Assembly: GCA_947561585.1 (NCBI GenBank)
Contig: CANNZV010001430.1
Location: 91,079 to 155,078, forward strand
Length of the DNA: 64,000 bases
Source: Caprella mutica
Lineage: Eukaryota > Arthropoda > Malacostraca > Amphipoda > Caprellidae
Direction: 5' to 3'
The notes below the pieces were generated by a model. That model was not told where the DNA came from. It saw only the letters and a program-made list of their open reading frames with translations, and ran no database searches. Made by a program: the position numbers and the translations under genes. Numbering within the stretch: the first letter of the stretch is position 1; the number at the start of each line of letters is the position of its first letter. Below, in pieces: positions 58,175-64,000 of the stretch.

Positions 58175-59085
58175 ATCATTTTCTGTTATATTTCCTTGAT
58201 TTCAGGACCAGAGCACTCAATTCACTTCAATTTGTATTCCTAAACTAATGAAATCTTGCATATTCTATATTCTATTATCTTTCATTTGAATATACATTGG
58301 TAACATAAGTCTAGGAATGGTTGAACGTATTCTCCAGTAATCATATTGAATAACTAAAAGAAAGTCACTTTTTGAGATAATCCAATAAATTTTTCCATTT
58401 CGTATAGGTTAGACAAACGTAGTTATATGAGATATATTTTCGGGTGGCATCTCTAAGGATGAAATATAAAGTTTACTACCACTAAGAATATGGATTTATA
58501 AATATTGCTTCTTGTGGATAATTTTTTCAGGATAAATATTTAATGTTACTAACACATTGATTCGCTATGGAGATTAACCAATAAGTGTAATGGAGGGCCT
58601 GCTAACCCCTGAACCCCTTGTCAGGTCATTAAACAACCATGAAGTGTGCAATTCAACAAACTACATTACAGACATCTAAGTTGAGAGTTTGACAGTTGTT
58701 ATCATTTGAAAAGTAATTTCTTTCAACTCATAACTATATGCAAGGAATTAGTGCTTCTCCCCCTGATTACTCCTACTTTTTGCCGACTATTCAGAGAAGA
58801 GTTACCCTCAAAAAGATAATCCGTAAAAACATTATGCTAGCAGTTTTTGTATCGAAAGAAATTTCAGAGCTACACTACAGATTAGACATTATTAAGAGTT
58901 CTCATCTATAAATCTACTCTACTGACGAAGTTTTACAATTTACCGACTCCTTTGGCTTGAAATATTCCCAATTCATGACTTCAAAGTACTACAACTCTTC
59001 CAATCGTACGAGTCTTCCAGAATTTGATGAATTGTGTGGATTTCGACCCTCTCTGGAATTTGCTTGCATTGATTATATCAAATAG
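58175..59085 (+). repeat. Interspersed duplicate D1, copy 2, split by an M2 insertion
   Basis: The left half (58175-58436) and right half (58894-59085) are collinear with 34826-35355. The about 457 bp between them are an M2 element absent from the other copy, which shows that M2 is a mobile unit. No coding content. Confidence 0.85.
58437..58893 (+). mobile_element. Interspersed repeat family M2, nested in D1 copy 2
   Basis: Collinear with 41085-41548. The boundaries are set by the break in D1 similarity: GATATATTTTC on the left, GAGTTCTCATCTATAAATCT on the right. It starts GGGTGGCATCTCTAAGGATG and ends near TTATTAA. The comparison with the uninterrupted D1 gives the insertion size to within about 20 bp. 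Confidence 0.75.
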
Positions 59086-61380
59086 TTTTATAAATTCAAA
59101 TGGAGGCAACTGAGTTTTAGAAAATAATAATCCAGTGTTTCATTATTTAGACCCTTGTTACGAAGTACAACTTTCAGTCTAGGAACAAATTCATAGCATG
59201 CGGCTCGTTTTGGTTCTTATGAGAAGTAGCTGAGACTCTTGTCTCCAAAATTATCTACACATAAAAGAACAACGGTAAAAGTTCTGGACTCCTATATGAC
59301 CGAATATTTTTGCCTATGAAGGATTGAACGTTTCTTCGAATCCAGCTTTGGTTCATATTATTTGGAACTATGTGATGTGCTGACTGCTGAGTCCTTTTGG
59401 AGACTCCATGGTGAACCATGGAATTTTTTTAAATCAAGATGCCTGAAATAGTTAGATTTTCACACTAAATTGAAGATGATTTACAATTTTAGACTTAAAT
59501 ACCAATTTTGAATGATTTATTTGTTGCGAAAAACTTTTGCTTTGAATCTGAAATACCCTGGACATTGATCAACTTCTTTTCCAGTTTTTCACTCAACTTG
59601 ATACCTATGCTATATTCTTGCTCCGTTTCTATAATTTGTTCCTACCACAAACCCCATAAATTTTTACAGTCTTGAAATATTGCGGTATACAAACTGCTCA
59701 AAGAGTTCTCGAGCTTAGCCATCAATAAAGTATTTTTCTGAGACGGAAGTGTTTAAAAAATCTTGATAAATTAGAGAGGTTCCAATTGAGATAAATAAAT
59801 TTACCTGTCAGTGTTTGACTCCCTTAAATCGGTTGCTATTCTCCACGTAACCACAGGAAAGAAAGGAGGTTATTGGAAATCCTTAAGTAAGATGAACAGC
59901 TCAGTATATTGCCACTATCTTTGTGAGTAACTAAATGAAGGCAAATATAATAAGTGTATACGTTTAATCTTTGGAATGAACATTTTTCACCTGTATAAGA
60001 TTACAACACAGTAAAACACAAATGTAATACATTATGTACACAAATGTATATGTGAATTTATATTTTGTATTTTAAGACGATTGCCCATGATCAATAATAA
60101 TAATAGGTCTGGTATATTTAAGGTTATGAAAATCAAATAATTAATAATATGCGAGTTGAAGAAATTTTCACATGAAGAATACCCTTCTTCCAGTTTTCTA
60201 TTAACGATATTCTAAATATGATATTTATTTTGAACAATACGCTAAGAATTTGACCAGTGTGTTTAAATATTAATCCATATTATAAACATCTGTTCCTTTG
60301 ATTTATCTACCATAACTATATCTGTGTTACATGAATACTTTTTAACCAAAATTTTAAAATTACAATCTGAACCCAAACAGTTTAGCTAAATGGTAGATAA
60401 TTTGCCTCTACTCCAATTGTTTAATCTGAATAAATCCTTTCTGTGACTTTAACGAGATTTTCATTGACAATATTCTCACTCAAACATCGATCAATGTCAT
60501 CACTTTTAGGATCTAAAGAGTCTTTCCAATTCATAAATCCTTGCCAGATTAATAGTCTCAAAGTATGCAAATTGGACCAGAAACTGAACTGCAATGGCTT
60601 CGGTAGCTCCAATTGACTGCTCTGGAAACAACTTGAACCGAAACTACTCGTACTTTCATCAATTTATTACCTGGCATTCTAACTTTTGAGAATTAAACAC
60701 GTAGATAATATGAGTTATTTGAGTACAGAACTCAGGTCATAAAGAATGTTATTTGGTTCACTTTTGTACTTTTATGAGTCTGTAAGACGATCAAACCAAT
60801 TTGTTAAAGTTTGCAGAATTGGAGTCACTGTCTTGTGTCTCCAATTTTCGAGTAAGAGAAAATATTTAATGGGAATAGTGCCATCATATCTACTTTCTGT
60901 TAAGTATGTAATTAGATTGCAGTAAATAGCGTAATTTAGTTTTAAATTAAATTTATTGAAATATATTTTACTCAATTCATTCAGATAAATGTCTTACATC
61001 TAACGACTTCACCGTCTTTTTATTTAATCTTCAAATATATGGCTACTGAATAATTTTCCAAACAAACTGAAATATGAATTCCAACCTTTGTTCAGAAACG
61101 AAATTGAAGTAGAATTTCTGATGATTTAATCTAGAGAGTCTCGTTTGAAAGACAAAAGTTTGTTCTTTTTTATACGAATCTCCCTTTTTTCATTAAACTC
61201 TGCAAATATTGGATGGATTGTAATTTGAGTATGTTAAACATTTAAAGTAGGTTTGTTAGATTTGAATGAATATAATTGGATATATATAAGGTATAATTCG
61301 TTATGATTAACGAACACTAAAACTCTACAAAAATCAACATACTAACATAAATTACGGAGCATAATATCTATAATTAATAA
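59086..61380. other. AT-rich stretch, nothing recognised
   Basis: About 2.3 kb without a supportable gene. The minus-strand frames at 60421-60612 and 60772-60975 have no recognised motif. Confidence 0.45.
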
Positions 61381-61917
61381 TAATTGTACCGGCATGGTTC
61401 ACCCTCAACATTAAAGAATGGGTTTCAACATTGTATAGAAAATGTGTTTCAATATTTTAAGGGGACCGTCCCCGAAGAAATCTCAAAATTTATCTTTTTT
61501 TATTGTGTAAATAGTTGCTTTATAACCTTCTTATAGTGTGTGCAAAATACCAGAAGTATCGTATAACTCTAACCCCCTGGGGAGAGGGAGAAAGGGAAAA
61601 GAGGGCCGGGGGGTAGGGAGTCAATATGTACTCTAAAAACCATCTCTCAGCCAATTATAATTTGTAATAATTAATTATCTCGCTGTATGTGGTATCTAAC
61701 CTACCACTAATAACACGCCCACTAAGGTTTGCAAAGAAATATTCCTCAGTTCAATGGGTCGAATCGAATAAAATGTCATGACAAAAAAACATCTTAAAAT
61801 TCATTTTATTTATGTGTACAAAGTTTCACAACCGTAGCTTCAATAATAAAAAAACTTTTAAAAAATCTGGGAACGGTGCCCTTAAAGAAAATATATGTTT
61901 CAATATTTTAGAAAATG
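61381..61917. other. Unclassified patch with repeated GTTTCAATATTTTA words
   Basis: GTGTTTCAATATTTTAAGGGGACCGTCCCC (in two parts, 61442-61472) is echoed by ATGTTTCAATATTTTAGAAAATGTGTCCCC at 61892-61923. GGGGACCGTCCCC is nearly self-complementary. A C/G-rich patch with G-runs lies at 61570-61620. A decayed repeat is likely but not delimited. Confidence 0.3.
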
Positions 61918-62000
61918 TGTCCCCACCCTGGTTGGCTCCTCCTCCATGCTTACCAATCAGAGAAGAGTTATCCTTAAAAACATTATTCACAGAAACATAT
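61918..62000 (+). mobile_element. Interspersed repeat family M2, right-end fragment
   Basis: TTGGCTCCTCCT, CCAATCAGAGAAGAGTTA, CCTTAAAAACATTAT and ATCGAT match the end of the M2 copy at 41085. Confidence 0.55.
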
Positions 62001-62054
62001 CGATTTTAGTTTCTGTGGTAGATATAATATGTAAGAAATGTTTTTAATATTTTA

Positions 62055-62470
62055 GACGGAAGAAGCATAACCTTTTTGGTCACAACGAGAAATTTAATTT
62101 GACATTTAGAGTAACCGTCAAGACTTAGTGGGATAAGAGGTGATTGAATTTTTTTATGATAATGAGAAATTCGTTCCACCAACAATCGCACATAAAGGAA
62201 GATAATAAATTCATAAGATGCAGATTATAATATATACAACAAACACCAAATTCCCTCCATTCCCTCAATCCAGAATAGTTGAAGCCTGAGTTACCGATCA
62301 ACAAGATATATCTAGCATCAGGGCTCTGAATTTAGATGTTCGGTAATGGAGCTTCGAATGGTTTCTCCATCCCTCGATTTACGCTTTAGAGTCTCATCTT
62401 ACGGAGATAAATAGAGAGCTGTAAATTATTAAAGATGGTGAATCGTGTGAAGCATTTATATGTTTTAAAA
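62055..62470 (-). mobile_element. Interspersed repeat family M3, copy 2 (inverted)
   Basis: The complement is collinear with 1240-1685 along its whole length, including CGGTAATGGAGCTTCGAA, CGATCAACAAGATATATC and GAGTAACCGTCAAGACTTAG. It lies about 61 kb from the other copy in opposite orientation. Confidence 0.75.
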
Positions 62471-63138
62471 TTAATGGAGTTTAATTTGTACAGATTGTAA
62501 CTTCTGTTCGTTAAAATGCTTACGGATAGTTATTATTATTTTGCAACACTGTGCCCAATTCCCTTGTTCACTTATTGTTTCATTATACATCGCGATATTT
62601 AGTTTAATATTGGAAATATTTCTTTCTATTATATTTACATTGTATATCGATCTGAGACACCAATGAAATTGTTATCGAAAGAAGATTTAAAAATTCAAAG
62701 TAATAAAAATTACATATATTTTTTTAGCTAAATTATATCCATTGCAGTTTCAATAGAGCTGTTGCATTTATTCACAAAAATGATGCCAAAGTAATAAAGG
62801 TTATTATTATTTAATATTAAACTAGTGCAACAAAATTAACTTAGAAATTTAAAAATCAGTAATGATACAATTTTTTATTTACTGGGCCTGATGATGCATC
62901 AGCGGATATTTGATATGGGAATAATATGGAAATATTATCTGAATATCTTCAAAAGTTACATTAAACAGCAGCTGGCGTTTCTGACAGAATAAAATTAATA
63001 AAAGCTCTTTAACTTTAAATCTCTAACTTTGTTTATGAGTCTTTAGAAAGAAAGTTAAGGGATTTCTGCAAAGACTGATAAACAGAAGGTAAAGAATAAA
63101 AAACACAGAGACAAGCTGTCATGAACGTGGTTCTTTCA
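62471..63138. other. AT-rich stretch, nothing recognised
   Basis: No gene or repeat could be supported before the terminal array. Confidence 0.4.
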
Positions 63139-64000
63139 AAGAAAATAGTCACTGTGATGATGTACTATCAGAGAAAAGAGTCACTGTGATGATGTACTAT
63201 CAGAGAAAAGAGTCACCGTGATGATGTACTATCAGAGAAAAGAGTCACTGTGATGATGTACTATCAGAGAAAAGAGTCACTGTGATGATGTACTATCAGA
63301 GAAAAGAGTCACTGTGATGATGTACTATCAGAGAAAAGAGTCACTGTGATGATGTACTATCAGAGAAAAGAGTCACCGTGATGATGTACTATCAGAGAAA
63401 AGAGTCACTGTGATGATGTACTATCAGAGAAAAGAGTCACTGTGATGATGTACTATCAGAGAAAAGAGTCACTGTGATGATGTACTATCAGAGAAAGGAG
63501 TCACTGTGATGATGTATTATCAAAGAAAATAGTCACTGTGATGATGTACTATCAGAGAAAAGAGTCACTGTGATGATGTACTATCAGAGAAAAGAGTCAC
63601 TGTGATGATGTACTATCAGAGAAAGGAGTCACTGTGATGATGTATTATCAAAGAAAATAGTCACTGTGATGATGTACTATCAGAGAAAAGAGTCACTGTG
63701 ATGATGTACTATCAGAGAAAGGAGTCACTGTGATGATGTATTATCAAAGAAAATAGTCACTGTGATGATGTACTATCAGAGAAAAGAGTCACTGTGATGA
63801 TGTACTATCAGAGAAAGGAGTCACTGTGATGATGTATTATCAAAGAAAATAGTCACTGTGATGATGTACTATCAGAGAAAAGAGTCACTGTGATGATGTA
63901 CTATCAGAGAAAAGAGTCACTGTGATGATGTACTATCAGAGAAAAGAGTCACTGTGATGATGTACTATCAGAGAAAGGAGTCACTGTGATGATGTATTAT
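63139..64000. repeat. Minisatellite, 32-bp unit, 27 copies, continues past the window end
   Basis: AGTCACTGTGATGATGTACT recurs every 32 bp with essentially no length variation. Three main variants occur. A has GAGAAAAGAG...TACTATCA, B has GAGAAAGGAG...TATTATCA, and C has AAGAAAATAG...TACTATCA. Two A units carry CACCGTG. B is always followed by C, and C is always followed by one or more A. The period is not a multiple of three and stops are frequent, so it is non-coding. Confidence 0.96.

Noticed and set aside
61460..61475. GGGGACCGTCCCC as an operator or transposon end
   Set aside because: It is a single near-palindrome with no second copy at a sensible distance and no flanking duplication.

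Overview
The window is AT-rich animal nuclear DNA and consists almost entirely of transposable-element remains and minisatellites. The Tc1/mariner families, the endonuclease type of the retroelement and the foldback-like arrays point to an invertebrate, most likely an arthropod, but the sequence alone does not fix the species. I find no bacterial-style operon, no CRISPR array, no rRNA or tRNA gene and no convincing multi-exon host gene. The only candidate host coding segment is a small predicted secreted peptide near 15.4 kb, and it is weak.

Layout. 0-10 kb: a truncated MITE (family M1), a 15-bp-unit array, a tRNA-like scrap, an M3 repeat, a small Tc1-like fragment, a 63-bp array, a 1.3-kb non-autonomous TA-flanked element, a 1.3-kb DD37D mariner-type element (copy 1), a 55-bp array, a second M1 and an M2 fragment. 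10-20 kb: a Tc1-type DD34E element with about 210-bp terminal repeats, a short GC-rich island, and long featureless AT-rich stretches. 20-32 kb: DD37D copy 2, arrays with 66-, 30-, 54-, 68- and 40-bp units, an inverted M2 and a third M1. 32-47 kb: a 15-bp array, a 520-bp duplicated segment, the 5'-truncated DD37D copy 3 next to a mosaic M1, a degenerate Tc1 element on the minus strand, M3/M2 fragments, a 44-bp array and a mariner-superfamily relic. 47-57 kb: a 58-bp array, another 15-bp array, a 220-bp duplication, a 122-bp repeat, a foldback-like element, and a decayed non-LTR retrotransposon on the minus strand (PHD finger, reverse transcriptase, restriction-like endonuclease) with a 3'-end copy in opposite orientation beside it. 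57-64 kb: the second copy of the 520-bp segment carrying a nested M2, an inverted M3, and a 32-bp minisatellite with higher-order structure running off the window end.

How the parts relate. No transposase or polymerase reading frame here is intact. The DD37D copies carry different lesions, so they decayed independently after insertion and were probably mobilised by an intact copy elsewhere. The Tc1 DD34E copy has a single premature stop and is the least damaged. The MITE families M1-M3 and the 4.2-5.5 kb element have no coding capacity and would depend on enzymes supplied in trans. The most unusual items are the recurrent 15-bp modules (four loci, one of them forming foldback arms), the PHD-containing retroelement with its inverted 3' copy, and the ordered variants in the terminal minisatellite. 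All family assignments come from motif recognition by eye, and no alignments or database searches were run.
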